From Polaribacter cellanae (GTDB taxonomy: Bacteria; Bacteroidota; Bacteroidia; Flavobacteriales; Flavobacteriaceae): a DNA stretch of 64,000 bases. Both the position numbers and the translations under genes were made by a program. The stretch spans positions 1,974,001-2,038,000 of the forward strand of contig NZ_CP071869.1 in NCBI RefSeq assembly GCF_017569185.1. The letters run 5' to 3'. Positions 33,408 through 44,067 of this stretch are shown here, piece after piece (the first letter of the stretch is position 1; every line of letters starts with the position of its first letter). The notes under the pieces were generated by a model. That model did not search any database. It was not told the DNA's origin and worked only from the letters and a program-made list of their open reading frames with translations.

Positions 33408-35690
33408 ATGAGTGATTCTAGAAAAAGACACGAAGCTTTACTATACCACGCAAAACCAAAACCTGGAAAAATTGAAGTTGTTCCTACAAAAAAGTATGCG
33501 ACACAACACGATTTAGCATTGGCATACTCTCCAGGAGTTGCAGAACCTTGTTTGGAAATTGCCAAAAATAAAAACAATGCTTACAAATATACATCTAAAG
33601 GAAATTTAGTAGCCGTAATTTCTAATGGAACTGCAGTTTTAGGATTGGGCGATATTGGTCCTGAAGCTTCTAAACCTGTCATGGAAGGAAAAGGTTTGTT
33701 ATTTAAAATATTTGCAGATATCGATGTTTTCGATATTGAAGTAGACGCTACAGATGTAGAGCATTTTATAGCCACAGTAAAAGCAATTGCACCAACTTTC
33801 GGTGGCATTAATTTAGAAGATATAAAAGCGCCAGAAGCGTTCGAAATAGAAACAAGGTTAAAAGCAGAGCTAGACATTCCTGTAATGCATGACGACCAGC
33901 ATGGAACTGCTATTATTTCTGCGGCTGCATTAAAAAATGCGATTGATATTTCCGAAAAAGACATTACCAAAGTAAAAATAGTAGTAAATGGTGCTGGAGC
34001 TGCAGCAATTTCTTGTACTCGATTGTATTTAAAATTGGGTGTAAAAAGAGAAAATGTAGTTATGTGCGACAGTAAAGGTGTTATCAGAAAAGATAGAGAA
34101 AACCTAAGTTCACAAAAAGCTGAATTTGCAACAAACCAAGATATTTCTACTTTAGAAGAAGCCATGCAAAATGCAGATGTATTTATTGGTCTTTCCATGG
34201 GAAATGTGGTTACACCAGAAATGCTGTTGTCGATGGCAAAAAACCCAATTGTTTTTGCAATGGCAAATCCTGTTCCAGAAATAAATTACGATTTGGCAGT
34301 TGCCACCAGAGACGATATTATTATGGCAACTGGAAGATCGGACCATCCTAATCAAGTGAACAACGTGCTTGGTTTTCCGTTTATTTTTAGAGGCGCTTTA
34401 GATGTTAGAGCCACTAAAATTAACGAGGAAATGAAAATGGCAGCTGTACATGCTTTGGCAGATTTGGCTAAAAAATCGGTGCCAGAGCAAGTAAATATTG
34501 TGTACGATGAAGTAAGTTTAACCTATGGAAAAGAATACATTATTCCAAAACCATTCGATCCAAGATTAATCTATGAAATTCCTCCAGCCATTGCAAAAGC
34601 AGCAATGGATTCTGGTGTGGCTCTAGAACCAATTACAGATTGGAACAGATATCGCGAAGAGTTAATGGAACGTTCTGGTTCTGGTTCTAAAGAAATTAGA
34701 TTATTACATAACAGAGCGAAAAGCAATCCAAAACGTATTGTTTTTGCGGAAGCAGATCATTTAGATGTGTTAAAAGCTGCACAAAGAGTCTATGAAGAAA
34801 AGTTAGGAAAACCAATTCTTTTAGGAAGAAAAGAAGTTATTTTAGAACTAAAAGAAGAAATAGGTTTTACGGAAGATGTGCCAATTATAGACCCAAAAAC
34901 AGACGAAGAAAGCGAAAGAAGAAATCGTTTTGGTGAAGCTTATTGGAAAACACGTCAAAGAAAAGGGCGTACTTTTTCTGAAGCAAAAAAATTAATGCGG
35001 GAGCGTAATTATTTTGCAGCAATGATGGTAAATGAAGGTGAGGCAGACGCTTTAATTACTGGATACTCAAGACCTTACCCATCTGTAGTAAAACCCATGT
35101 TAGAATTAATTGAAAGAGATAAAGATGTTTCTAGAATTGCAGCTTGTAATTTAATGTTAACCAAACAAGGTCCTTTATTTTTAGCAGATACCACCATTAA
35201 CGAGAATCCCTCTGCGAAAGAATTAGCGAAAATTGCTCAAATGACAGGTAAATTTGCAAGTATGTTTGGTATGAAACCTAACATTGCTATGTTATCTTAT
35301 TCTAATTTTGGTTCCTCAAATTCAGAAACTTCTAAGAAAATTAGAGAAGCGGTTTCTTACATTCATCGTAATTTCCCAAATGTGGTGATTGATGGAGAAA
35401 TTCAAGCAGATTTTGCACTGAATCCAGAATTGTTAGCAAAAGAGTTTCCTTTTTCTAAATTGAATGGAAAAAAAGTAAATGTGCTGATTTTCCCAAATTT
35501 AGAATCTGCAAACATTACTTATAAATTAATGAAAGAAGTACAAGGTGCAGAATCTATTGGCCCAGTAATTTTAGGTTTCGATAAACCTGTACATATTTTA
35601 CAATTAGGTGCAAGTGTAGACGAAATGGTAAATATGGCTGCTTTGGCAGTTGTAGATGCGCAACAAAAAGAAAAGAGGAAAAATAAGTAG
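33408..35690 (+). CDS. maeB: NADP-dependent malic enzyme with phosphotransacetylase-like C-terminus
   Basis: 760 residues, the size of MaeB-type enzymes. It decarboxylates malate to pyruvate with NADP. Residues 1-420 are the malic enzyme: ATQHDLALAYSPGVAEPC, VISNGTAVLGLGDIGPEASKPV, PVMHDDQHGTA (metal-binding Asp pair), VVNGAGAAAISC (Rossmann) and FAMANPVPEI. Residues 430-760 are a phosphotransacetylase-like domain (NPKRIVFAEADHLDVLKAAQ, DALITGYSRPYPSVVKPML, GPVILGFDKPVHILQLGA), which in this family is regulatory rather than catalytic. It has its own promoter element and is followed by a heptanucleotide tandem repeat. Confidence 0.96.
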   Translation: MSDSRKRHEALLYHAKPKPGKIEVVPTKKYATQHDLALAYSPGVAEPCLEIAKNKNNAYKYTSKGNLVAVISNGTAVLGLGDIGPEASKPVMEGKGLLFKIFADIDVFDIEVDATDVEHFIATVKAIAPTFGGINLEDIKAPEAFEIETRLKAELDIPVMHDDQHGTAIISAAALKNAIDISEKDITKVKIVVNGAGAAAISCTRLYLKLGVKRENVVMCDSKGVIRKDRENLSSQKAEFATNQDISTLEEAMQNADVFIGLSMGNVVTPEMLLSMAKNPIVFAMANPVPEINYDLAVATRDDIIMATGRSDHPNQVNNVLGFPFIFRGALDVRATKINEEMKMAAVHALADLAKKSVPEQVNIVYDEVSLTYGKEYIIPKPFDPRLIYEIPPAIAKAAMDSGVALEPITDWNRYREELMERSGSGSKEIRLLHNRAKSNPKRIVFAEADHLDVLKAAQRVYEEKLGKPILLGRKEVILELKEEIGFTEDVPIIDPKTDEESERRNRFGEAYWKTRQRKGRTFSEAKKLMRERNYFAAMMVNEGEADALITGYSRPYPSVVKPMLELIERDKDVSRIAACNLMLTKQGPLFLADTTINENPSAKELAKIAQMTGKFASMFGMKPNIAMLSYSNFGSSNSETSKKIREAVSYIHRNFPNVVIDGEIQADFALNPELLAKEFPFSKLNGKKVNVLIFPNLESANITYKLMKEVQGAESIGPVILGFDKPVHILQLGASVDEMVNMAALAVVDAQQKEKRKNK

Positions 35691-35700
35691 GCAGTCGCAG

Positions 35701-35756
35701 TTGGAAGTTGGAAGTTGGAAGTTGGAAGTTGGAAGTTGGAAGTTGGAAGTTGGAAG
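35701..35756 (+). repeat. eight perfect copies of the heptamer TTGGAAG
   Basis: 56 bp, 100 percent identical units, starting 10 bp after the maeB stop and preceded by GCAGTCGCAG, a seed shared with the ctaA 3' repeat. It is likely to vary in copy number between strains. Confidence 0.97.
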
Positions 35757-35941
35757 TTTAAAATGACAAAAAAATCGTTTTGTTAAAAGATGGTTGACGT
35801 AAGGCTTTTTACGAACAAATTATAAGTTTGGTCTATTTTCTAGCTTCTATAATCTCTTTTCTTTTCCAATTTTATCAATATTTTAAAAAATTAGGCAACA
35901 ACAAATATAAAATAGTACTTTAGAAGCCTGAAAATAAACGT

Positions 35942-36523
35942 ATGATTACACAAGTTAGAGGAAGATTAGTTGAGAAAAGTCCGACAGAAGTTGTTGTCGA
36001 TTGTAATGGCGTTGGATATTTATTGCATATTTCTTTACATACATTTTCTAGTTTACCAGAAGATGAAAATGTTGTTTTATACACACATTTATCTATTAGA
36101 GAAGACGCACATACGTTGTTTGGGTTTATCAGTAAAACAGAAAGAGAGGTTTTTAAATTGCTAATTTCTGTTTCTGGTGTGGGACCAAGCATTGCTAGAA
36201 CCATGTGTTCTTCGATGACTTCAGAAGAAATACAAAATGCAATTGCATCCGAAAATGTGGCTGTAATACAATCTGTAAAAGGAATTGGCGCAAAAACTGC
36301 ACAAAGAGTTATTGTAGATTTAAAAGATAAAATCTTAAAGACCTTTAATATGGATGAAGTTTCTCTGTCTGTGAGCAATACAAATAAAGATGAAGCGTTA
36401 TCTGCTTTAGAAGTTTTAGGTTTTCAAAGAAAACAGTCAGACAAGCTGGTTTCTGCAATTTTGAAGGAAAATTCAGATGCTTCTGTAGAGCAAATCATAA
36501 AATTAGCCTTAAAAAGTTTATAA
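35942..36523 (+). CDS. ruvA: Holliday junction branch migration subunit RuvA
   Basis: 193 residues. RuvA tetramers bind four-way junctions and load the RuvB motor. Domain I (1-65) has ITQVRGRLVEKSPTEVVVDCNGVGYLLHIS; domain II has two helix-hairpin-helix motifs, LLISVSGVGPSIARTMCS and VIQSVKGIGAKTAQRVIVDLKDK; the C-terminal domain III (about 145-193: EALSALEVLGFQRKQSDKLV) contacts RuvB. sprA begins 4 bp after the stop. ruvB is not in the window. Confidence 0.97.
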   Translation: MITQVRGRLVEKSPTEVVVDCNGVGYLLHISLHTFSSLPEDENVVLYTHLSIREDAHTLFGFISKTEREVFKLLISVSGVGPSIARTMCSSMTSEEIQNAIASENVAVIQSVKGIGAKTAQRVIVDLKDKILKTFNMDEVSLSVSNTNKDEALSALEVLGFQRKQSDKLVSAILKENSDASVEQIIKLALKSL

Positions 36524-36527
36524 TCCA

Positions 36528-39500
36528 TTGAGTACGTTTTTAAAAAATACTTTCTTATTTCTAACAGTAACATTTGCTGTAAGTCTAACTACACACGCAC
36601 AAACCAAAGTCAAAAAAGATACCATTGTCGTTAAAAACGATTCTATAAAACTTCGTTACAATTTTAAAAGTAACCAAAAAGGAGGCTTATTTTTAGACGA
36701 TTTGGCAGAAAAAGTTATCATTTTCGATAAAACTCTAAACAGGTATGTTATTGTTGAAAAAATAGGAAACTATTACACAAAAACACCTATTTATTTAACA
36801 CCAAAAGAATACGAACAATATCGCCTAAAACGCGATATGTCTCAATATTTTAAAGATAAAGTAAGTGCTGCAAGTGGAAAGAAAAAAGGTGCTAAAGATG
36901 CACAAAAAGATTTACTACCAACTTATTATGTAAATTCAGATTTTTTTGAATCTATTTTTGGAGGAAACACCGTAAAAGTTACACCAACAGGAAACTTAAA
37001 CCTAAAATTGGGGTTTATTTATCAAAATACAGACAACCCACAAATTTCTGAAGAAAACAGAAGTAATTTTACCTTCGATTTCGACCAACAAATTAATGCA
37101 AGTATTCGTGCAAAAGTGGGTGAACGTTTAGAGTTTACTGCAAATTACGATACACAGGCTTCTTTCGATTTTCAAAACTTAGTAAAAATTGGTTACACAC
37201 CAACAGAAGACGATATTATTCAAGGAATTGAAGCTGGTAACGTTTCTATGCCCATAAAAAACTCGTTAATTAACGGAGCACAAAGTTTATTTGGGGTAAA
37301 AACAGATTTAAAATTTGGGAATACAAATATAACAGCCGTTTTTTCTCAGCAAAATTCCGAGAGTAAAACAGTGGTTTCAGAAGGTGGAGCGTCTATTCAA
37401 CAATTCGAATTAAGAACGACGGATTACGACAATGATCGTCACTTTTTCTTGTCTCAATATTTCATTGATAACTACGCAAATTCACTAAAAAATTATCCAT
37501 TAATAAGCAGTCCAATTAACATTACAAGAATCGAAGTTTGGATTACCAATAGAAATGCAAGTACAGAGAATTTTAGAAGCATTGTGGCAATTGCAGATTT
37601 AGCAGAATCGGACCCAAATGTATTTGTAGACGAAAATGGAAATATTGTTCCGAGCGCAAATCAGGCTGTGGTTTCTGGAAAAAATTTACCTTTTAACAAA
37701 GCCAACAATATTTACGAACCGAATATTTTAAATGGAATTAGAGATGTTTCTACTGTGGAAAGTACCTTAAGAAATGAACTTGGCATGGAACAAGGTACAG
37801 ACTTTTCCATGCTAGAAAACGCTAGAAAATTAGAACCTAACGAATTTAAATTAAATTCTCAATTAGGTTTTATCTCTTTAAATAGAAGATTAAACGATGG
37901 TGAAGTTTTGGCAGTTGCTTACGAGTATACAGTTGCTGGAAATGTAACTGGAAGTACCAAAAACTCTTTTAAAGTTGGAGAATTTTCTAATGATGGCATA
38001 CAAGCTCCAAACAATTTAGCTGTAAAGTTATTACGTAGCGAAATTTTACAAACTAAAAGACCCGATGGAAATGGTGGTGAGGAATCTTTCCCCACTTGGC
38101 GTTTAATGATGAAAAACGTGTATGCTTTAGGCGCTTTTCCATTAACACAAGATGGTTTCCGATTCGAAATTCAATACAGAGACGACCAAACAGGAATTCC
38201 TTCCAACGTATTACAAAATGCACAAACAGCAGGGCTTGCCAATAAACCTTTATTGCAAGTTTTAAATTTAGACCAGTTAGACCAAAGTCAGTCTAGAAAC
38301 CCAGATGGTTATTTCGATTATGTAGAAGGAATTACAGTAAACTCCGAAAACGGATTTATCTTTTTCCCAGAACCAGAACCTTTTGGAAACGATATTGTTC
38401 AAATGGGATCTAATGATAATGGTTTAGATCCCAACACTTCAGATGTAGAAAAATATGCTTTTAAAGAATTGTATTTGAATACCAAAATCAACATCAAAAA
38501 TAACTTTCAGAATAAAGACAAATACTTTTTAAAAGGATACTTTAAATCGGAAAACGCTGGCGGAATTCCAATTGGTGCTTTTAATGTTCCTAGAGGTTCT
38601 GTAAGAGTTTCTGCTGGTGGAAGACAATTGGTAGAAGGCGTAGATTATGTAGTAGATTACAATTTAGGAAGAGTACAAATTATAGATCCAGGTTTACAAG
38701 CATCTGGCACTCCCATAAGTGTTTCAACAGAAAACAATGCGGTTTTTAATCAACAAAGAAAAACCTTTATGGGAATAGATGTCGAGCATAAATTTTCTGA
38801 AGATTTTGTAGTGGGTGCTACTTATTTAAATATTGAAGAAAGACCTTTAACCCCAAAAGTTAATTTCGGTGCAGAACCTATTAATAATACTATGTTAGGT
38901 TTCAATTTTAATTACTCTACAGAAGTGCCTTATTTTACAAAATTAGCAAATAAATTGCCTTTCGTAGATACAGATGCACCTTCTAATATTTCTGTGAGAG
39001 GAGATATGGCATATTTAATTCCTGGAACACCAAGTGGTATTGATGTAACTGGAGCTGCAACTTCTTACATAGACGATTTTGAAGCTTCGCAAATTCCTAT
39101 TAGTTTGCTTTCTCCTTTAGATTGGTATGAAGCAAGTACACCAAAATATTTTCCTAATTTTAATGGCGAAAGAGACGATTTATCTTACAATTACAAAAGA
39201 GCAAAATTAGCTTGGTATAGTGTAGATCAACTATTTTATGGTGCAGGAGACACGCCTGCAAATATAGATGCAGACGAACTTTCGAGAGCAGAAACAAGAC
39301 AAATTAATTACCAAGAATTGTTCCCTAATTTACAATTAGACATCACACAAAATTCTTTAGTTAGAACTTTAGATTTAGCCTATTTCCCACAAGAAAGAGG
39401 TTCTTATAATTTCGATCCAAGTGCAAGTATTTCTGATGGAAAAGTAGTTTTACCAAATCCTGAAACGAGATGGGGTGGAATTATGAGACCTTTAACAACT

Positions 39501-42500
39501 AACAATTTCGACCAAGCAAATGTAGAGTATATTCAGTTTTGGATTATGGATCCTTACGAAAACTATTCCATTGATAATGATGAAGGTTTGCCACAAAATG
39601 TAGATCCAAACAATCCTATAAATCAAGTAGGAGATTTGTACATTAACTTAGGAAATGTTTCGGAAGATATTTTAAAAGATAACCGTAAAATGTACGAAAA
39701 CGGTTTGCCAGAAGATGGTTTAAAAGTGGCTGGTAACAATGTAAATAGAACAACTTGGGGAGATATTCCAAGAAATCCATCAATAATTTACGCATTTAAC
39801 GAACAAGATGGCGCAAGAACAAACCAAGATTTAGGTTTCGATGGTTTAAATGACGACGAAGAAAAGAATTTAGCAGGAATTGGGCAATTTGCAACTTTAC
39901 CAGATCCTGCTGCAGATAACTTTCAGTTTTTTAGAGGAGGAAATTTAGACGCTATAGACGCTTCTTTAATTACGAGATATAAAGATTATAATAACACACA
40001 AGGTAACTCGCCAACATTAAGCCAATCTCCAGAATCTTTTCCAACTTCGTCTACTACCTACCCAGATGTAGAGGATATTAACAGAGACCAAACGATGAAT
40101 ACTGTAGAGAGTTATTACGAATATAAAATCTCCTTAAATAAAAACAATTTACGAAAAGGTATTGGCTATATTGTAGATGAAAAAGTTACAACAGTAACTT
40201 TAGAAAACGGAGCCACCCAACAAACAAAATGGTACCAATTTAGAGTTCCTGTAAGAAGTGGAACGCCAATAAACAATATATCTGACTTTAACAGCATTCG
40301 TTTTATTAGAATGTTTTTAACCAATTTTAGAATTCCAGTGGTAATTCGTTTTGGAGAATTAGATTTGGTTCGTGGAGATTGGAGACGTTATGTTAAAACG
40401 TTAGACCCAACAATTAACAATCCAATAGATTTAACACAAGACGAATTAAACGATTTTGAAGTTGGAGTGGTTAGTATCGAACAAAATGAAGGAAGCTACA
40501 TACAACCTCCAGGAATAGAGCGTGAGCGTTTGCAAGGAAGTACCACTGTTCAACTACAAAACGAACAATCTGTAACTTTAAAAGTAAACAGGTTAGAGCC
40601 AGAAAAAATAAGAGCAATTTATAAAAACATAAGTGTAGATTTAAGACGTTTTAAACGCTTAAAAATGTTTATGCACTTGCAAGAAAACCAAGGAGAACCT
40701 GGGTTAAATGATAATGATTTGTCTGCAATTATTCGATTAGGAACCGATTTAGACGAGAATTTTTATCAAGTTGAAATTCCTCTAAAAGTTTCTAGAAATG
40801 GAACTTCGCAATTAGATATTTGGCCAGAAGCCAATAATTTAGATGCTTTTTTAGAAACGTTCGGAAAAATAAAATTAGAGAGAGATGCTGCTGGTTTCCC
40901 TATTGCAGATATTTTTACATCCACAGAACAAGATGCAAGCTTACCCTATAAAATTAGTGTAAAAGGAAACCCAACTTTAGCACAATTAAGAACCATAATG
41001 CTAGGTCTTAAAAATACTTCTTTAACGCAAAAAAGTGGAGAAATTTGGTTTAACGAATTGCGTTCTGCTGGTTTCGATAATAAAGGTGGTTGGGCAGCTG
41101 TGCTAAATGCAGATGCAAATTTTGCAGATGTTGCCAACGTTTCTTTAGCAGGAAGCATGTCTACCATTGGTTTTGGAAATGTAGAAGATCGTGTAAACCA
41201 ACGTAGTTTAGATGAAACAAAACAATACGATGTTGCTACAACTATTAATTTAGGAAAGGTTTTAACACCTAAAAATTGGGGAATTCAATTACCAATGAGT
41301 TATAGTATTGGAGAGAAATTTATAGACCCTAAATTCGACCCACAATACCAAGATGTTACTCTAAAAGATGCTTTGGGACAAAATCCAAATAGCGAATTTT
41401 CTAGAGACTACACAAAACGTACAAGCATTAGTTTTATAAACGTTAAAAAGAATAGAAACCCAAATTCTACCAAAAAACCAAAGTTTTACGATATTGAAAA
41501 TGTTTCTGTTTCTTATGCACACAATAAAGAATTCCACAGAGATTATAACATTCAAAAATACATTAACGAAAGTGTAACTGCTGGTGCAAGCTACAATTAT
41601 AATTTTCAGTCGAAACCAATAGAACCTTTTAAAAATGTAAAGTTTTTGGATAGCAAATATTTAAAATTGATTAAAGATTTTAACTTCAATCCTATTCCGA
41701 GTACATTTGCCGTAAATTCTAGAATCAATAGAAATTATACAGAGCAACAATCTCGTAATTTAGTGGCAGGTTTATCTCCTCAACCAGAATTAAAACAACG
41801 ACGTTTTTTGTTCGATTGGGATTATACAGTTGGTTTCGATTTAACAAAATCGATTACTTTAAACTTTAATGCCACCAATAGTTACATTTATGATACTTTT
41901 GATACAACTGAAGACATTCAAGTTTTCGACGATTTCTTTAACACAGGAAGAGCGAATCATTATCATCAAAAATTAAATGGAACCTACCAATTACCAATCG
42001 ATAAAATTCCTTTTTTAGGTTGGATAAAAGCAGATTATGCTTACACAGCCGATTTCGATTGGCAAGCTGCAGCACAAAGTACAATTAATGTTAATGGAAC
42101 AGATGTTGCTTATAAAGATTTGGTGGGTAACGTAATTCAGAATTCAAATACACACAATTTAAATACTACTTTTAATTTCGATAAGTTTTACAAAGGTCTT
42201 GGTTTCGAAAAACTATTACTTAGTAAAAATCAAAAAAGAAATTCAAAAAAATTAAAAGGTGTTGGCCTACCTCCTGCTCCAGGAAAAACAAATCAAAAAA
42301 AGAAGCTTTCTATCGGTAAAAAAATATTGAAAGGAGTGTATGATGTTGTAACTTCTATAAAGCAAGGAAAAATAAGTTATACAGAAAATAATGGGCAATT
42401 ATTACCTGGTTATACAGAAGATGTTGGCTTTTTAGGTGGTGCACCCACTTCCTTTGCTTTTGGTAGCCAAGTAGATATTAGAGCAAAAGCTCTAGAAAAT

Positions 42501-43658
42501 GGCTGGTTAGTAGGTCCAAGAGACCCAAACAATAGCGAATATTATAACAAAACATACAGTAGAACACACTATAACAAATTAGATTATACATTTACTTTAA
42601 AACCTTTTAAAGATTTAAATATAGATGTTAGAGGAAATAAAATAAAAACAAGAGATATTTCGCGACAAATAGATGTTGTAGAAAATGGAACACCAACAGG
42701 AGCTTTAGACAATAGTGCTCCAGCTTTCGAAAACGGAAACTTTAGCACAAGTTATTCTATGATTTCTACGGTTTTTACAGATGCAGATATACTGTTTCAA
42801 AATATGCGAGAATTTAGAAGTACCATTGCAAATAGATTGGCAACAGAAACTGGAAATCCAGTTTCTGGTTATGGAGAAAATAGTCAGCAAGTTTTATTAC
42901 CTGCATTTTTAGCAGCCTATTCTGGTAAAAGTGCAGAGACTGTAAGTACATCTATGTTTCGAAATATTCCAATACCAAACTGGACCTTACGTTACAATGG
43001 TTTAATGAAATACAAATGGTTTAAGAAGAATTTTAGCAATTTTGTGGTTTCACATGGTTATAATTCTTCGTATACAGTTTCTAGTTTTACAAATAATTTA
43101 CAATTTAATCCTAAAAACCCAACTGCTACGAATAGCGCTGGAAATTACGAACCAGAACTTTTAGTATCTGCAGTAACTTTGGTAGACGAATTTTCTCCAT
43201 TGATAAAAGTAGATATGAAAATGAGAAACTCATTTTCTTTTAGAGGAGAAATAAAAAGCGATCGAACCTTAACCATGAATTTTAACAACAGTACTTTAAC
43301 AGATATTAAAGGAACAGAATATATATTTGGAATGGGTTATGTCTTTAAAGACGTAAAAGTAAGTACTCGTTTTACAGGTAAAAAACAAACTTTAAAAGGA
43401 GATATTAATTTAAGAGCAGATGTTTCTCTAAGAGATAATTTAACACAAATTAGGTCTATAGAAGAAGATAATGATCAAATTAGTGGTGGTCAAAAATTAT
43501 TTTCTATTAAATTTACCGCAGATTATAGATTAAGTAGTAATTTAACAGCGTCGTTTTATTACAATCATCAAACGTCGAAATACGCGATTTCTACCACTTT
43601 TCCAAGACAGGCAATTAATGGTGGATTTAACATCGTTTATAATTTAGGAGGAAATTAA
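36528..43658 (+). CDS. sprA: type IX secretion translocon protein SprA (TTG start)
   Basis: 2376 residues, near the length of Flavobacterium johnsoniae SprA. SprA forms the very large outer-membrane barrel through which T9SS substrates leave and is needed for gliding. The signal peptide MSTFLKNTFLFLTVTFAVSLTTHAQ, repeated ESIFGGNTVKVTPTGNLNLKLG-type segments, FDQQINASIRAKVGERLEF and a C-terminal strand series ending in GFNIVYNLGGN support this. The only reasonable start is a TTG at 36528, 4 bp after ruvA, so translation is probably coupled to ruvA. The downstream gcvH and VanZ-like genes repeat the order I recall from other Flavobacteria. Its substrates here include the BNR protein at 19529. 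Confidence 0.96.
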   Translation: MSTFLKNTFLFLTVTFAVSLTTHAQTKVKKDTIVVKNDSIKLRYNFKSNQKGGLFLDDLAEKVIIFDKTLNRYVIVEKIGNYYTKTPIYLTPKEYEQYRLKRDMSQYFKDKVSAASGKKKGAKDAQKDLLPTYYVNSDFFESIFGGNTVKVTPTGNLNLKLGFIYQNTDNPQISEENRSNFTFDFDQQINASIRAKVGERLEFTANYDTQASFDFQNLVKIGYTPTEDDIIQGIEAGNVSMPIKNSLINGAQSLFGVKTDLKFGNTNITAVFSQQNSESKTVVSEGGASIQQFELRTTDYDNDRHFFLSQYFIDNYANSLKNYPLISSPINITRIEVWITNRNASTENFRSIVAIADLAESDPNVFVDENGNIVPSANQAVVSGKNLPFNKANNIYEPNILNGIRDVSTVESTLRNELGMEQGTDFSMLENARKLEPNEFKLNSQLGFISLNRRLNDGEVLAVAYEYTVAGNVTGSTKNSFKVGEFSNDGIQAPNNLAVKLLRSEILQTKRPDGNGGEESFPTWRLMMKNVYALGAFPLTQDGFRFEIQYRDDQTGIPSNVLQNAQTAGLANKPLLQVLNLDQLDQSQSRNPDGYFDYVEGITVNSENGFIFFPEPEPFGNDIVQMGSNDNGLDPNTSDVEKYAFKELYLNTKINIKNNFQNKDKYFLKGYFKSENAGGIPIGAFNVPRGSVRVSAGGRQLVEGVDYVVDYNLGRVQIIDPGLQASGTPISVSTENNAVFNQQRKTFMGIDVEHKFSEDFVVGATYLNIEERPLTPKVNFGAEPINNTMLGFNFNYSTEVPYFTKLANKLPFVDTDAPSNISVRGDMAYLIPGTPSGIDVTGAATSYIDDFEASQIPISLLSPLDWYEASTPKYFPNFNGERDDLSYNYKRAKLAWYSVDQLFYGAGDTPANIDADELSRAETRQINYQELFPNLQLDITQNSLVRTLDLAYFPQERGSYNFDPSASISDGKVVLPNPETRWGGIMRPLTTNNFDQANVEYIQFWIMDPYENYSIDNDEGLPQNVDPNNPINQVGDLYINLGNVSEDILKDNRKMYENGLPEDGLKVAGNNVNRTTWGDIPRNPSIIYAFNEQDGARTNQDLGFDGLNDDEEKNLAGIGQFATLPDPAADNFQFFRGGNLDAIDASLITRYKDYNNTQGNSPTLSQSPESFPTSSTTYPDVEDINRDQTMNTVESYYEYKISLNKNNLRKGIGYIVDEKVTTVTLENGATQQTKWYQFRVPVRSGTPINNISDFNSIRFIRMFLTNFRIPVVIRFGELDLVRGDWRRYVKTLDPTINNPIDLTQDELNDFEVGVVSIEQNEGSYIQPPGIERERLQGSTTVQLQNEQSVTLKVNRLEPEKIRAIYKNISVDLRRFKRLKMFMHLQENQGEPGLNDNDLSAIIRLGTDLDENFYQVEIPLKVSRNGTSQLDIWPEANNLDAFLETFGKIKLERDAAGFPIADIFTSTEQDASLPYKISVKGNPTLAQLRTIMLGLKNTSLTQKSGEIWFNELRSAGFDNKGGWAAVLNADANFADVANVSLAGSMSTIGFGNVEDRVNQRSLDETKQYDVATTINLGKVLTPKNWGIQLPMSYSIGEKFIDPKFDPQYQDVTLKDALGQNPNSEFSRDYTKRTSISFINVKKNRNPNSTKKPKFYDIENVSVSYAHNKEFHRDYNIQKYINESVTAGASYNYNFQSKPIEPFKNVKFLDSKYLKLIKDFNFNPIPSTFAVNSRINRNYTEQQSRNLVAGLSPQPELKQRRFLFDWDYTVGFDLTKSITLNFNATNSYIYDTFDTTEDIQVFDDFFNTGRANHYHQKLNGTYQLPIDKIPFLGWIKADYAYTADFDWQAAAQSTINVNGTDVAYKDLVGNVIQNSNTHNLNTTFNFDKFYKGLGFEKLLLSKNQKRNSKKLKGVGLPPAPGKTNQKKKLSIGKKILKGVYDVVTSIKQGKISYTENNGQLLPGYTEDVGFLGGAPTSFAFGSQVDIRAKALENGWLVGPRDPNNSEYYNKTYSRTHYNKLDYTFTLKPFKDLNIDVRGNKIKTRDISRQIDVVENGTPTGALDNSAPAFENGNFSTSYSMISTVFTDADILFQNMREFRSTIANRLATETGNPVSGYGENSQQVLLPAFLAAYSGKSAETVSTSMFRNIPIPNWTLRYNGLMKYKWFKKNFSNFVVSHGYNSSYTVSSFTNNLQFNPKNPTATNSAGNYEPELLVSAVTLVDEFSPLIKVDMKMRNSFSFRGEIKSDRTLTMNFNNSTLTDIKGTEYIFGMGYVFKDVKVSTRFTGKKQTLKGDINLRADVSLRDNLTQIRSIEEDNDQISGGQKLFSIKFTADYRLSSNLTASFYYNHQTSKYAISTTFPRQAINGGFNIVYNLGGN

Positions 43659-43686
43659 AATTAATAACAATAAATAATTTAGAGAA

Positions 43687-44067
43687 ATGAATATCCCATC
43701 AAACTTAAAATACACGAAAGATCACGAGTGGATTAAGATAGAAGGCAACATTGCAACTGTTGGAATTACCCATTTTGCACAAAGCGAATTAGGAGACATT
43801 GTTTATGTAGATGTAGATACTTTAGACGATTCTGTAGAAGAAGGAGACGTTTTTGGTTCTGTAGAAGCCGTAAAAACAGTATCCGATTTATTTATGCCAT
43901 TAAGTGGAGAAGTAATCGAATTTAACGAAGCTTTAGAAGATGAACCTGAATTGGTAAATTCGGATCCATATGAAAAAGGTTGGATGATTAAAATCGATAT
44001 TTCAGACAGTTCTCAAATAGACGATTTATTAGATGCAGCAGCCTATAAAAACCTTATTGAAGGATAA
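43687..44067 (+). CDS. gcvH: glycine cleavage system H protein
   Basis: 126 residues, normal length. It carries the aminomethyl group on lipoyl-lysine between the P, T and L proteins. [20 protein letters not shown] and [18 protein letters not shown] form the first half; the lipoylation site is the Lys in [25 protein letters not shown] closes the fold. It begins 28 bp after sprA, and its 3' end overlaps the VanZ-like gene by 35 bp if that gene starts at its first ATG. The P, T and L genes are elsewhere. Confidence 0.97.
   Translation: MNIPSNLKYTKDHEWIKIEGNIATVGITHFAQSELGDIVYVDVDTLDDSVEEGDVFGSVEAVKTVSDLFMPLSGEVIEFNEALEDEPELVNSDPYEKGWMIKIDISDSSQIDDLLDAAAYKNLIEG

Noticed and set aside
33332..33577. 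Minus-strand 81-residue ORF over the maeB start
   Set aside because: It is antisense to the maeB promoter and N-terminal codons and shows no domain.
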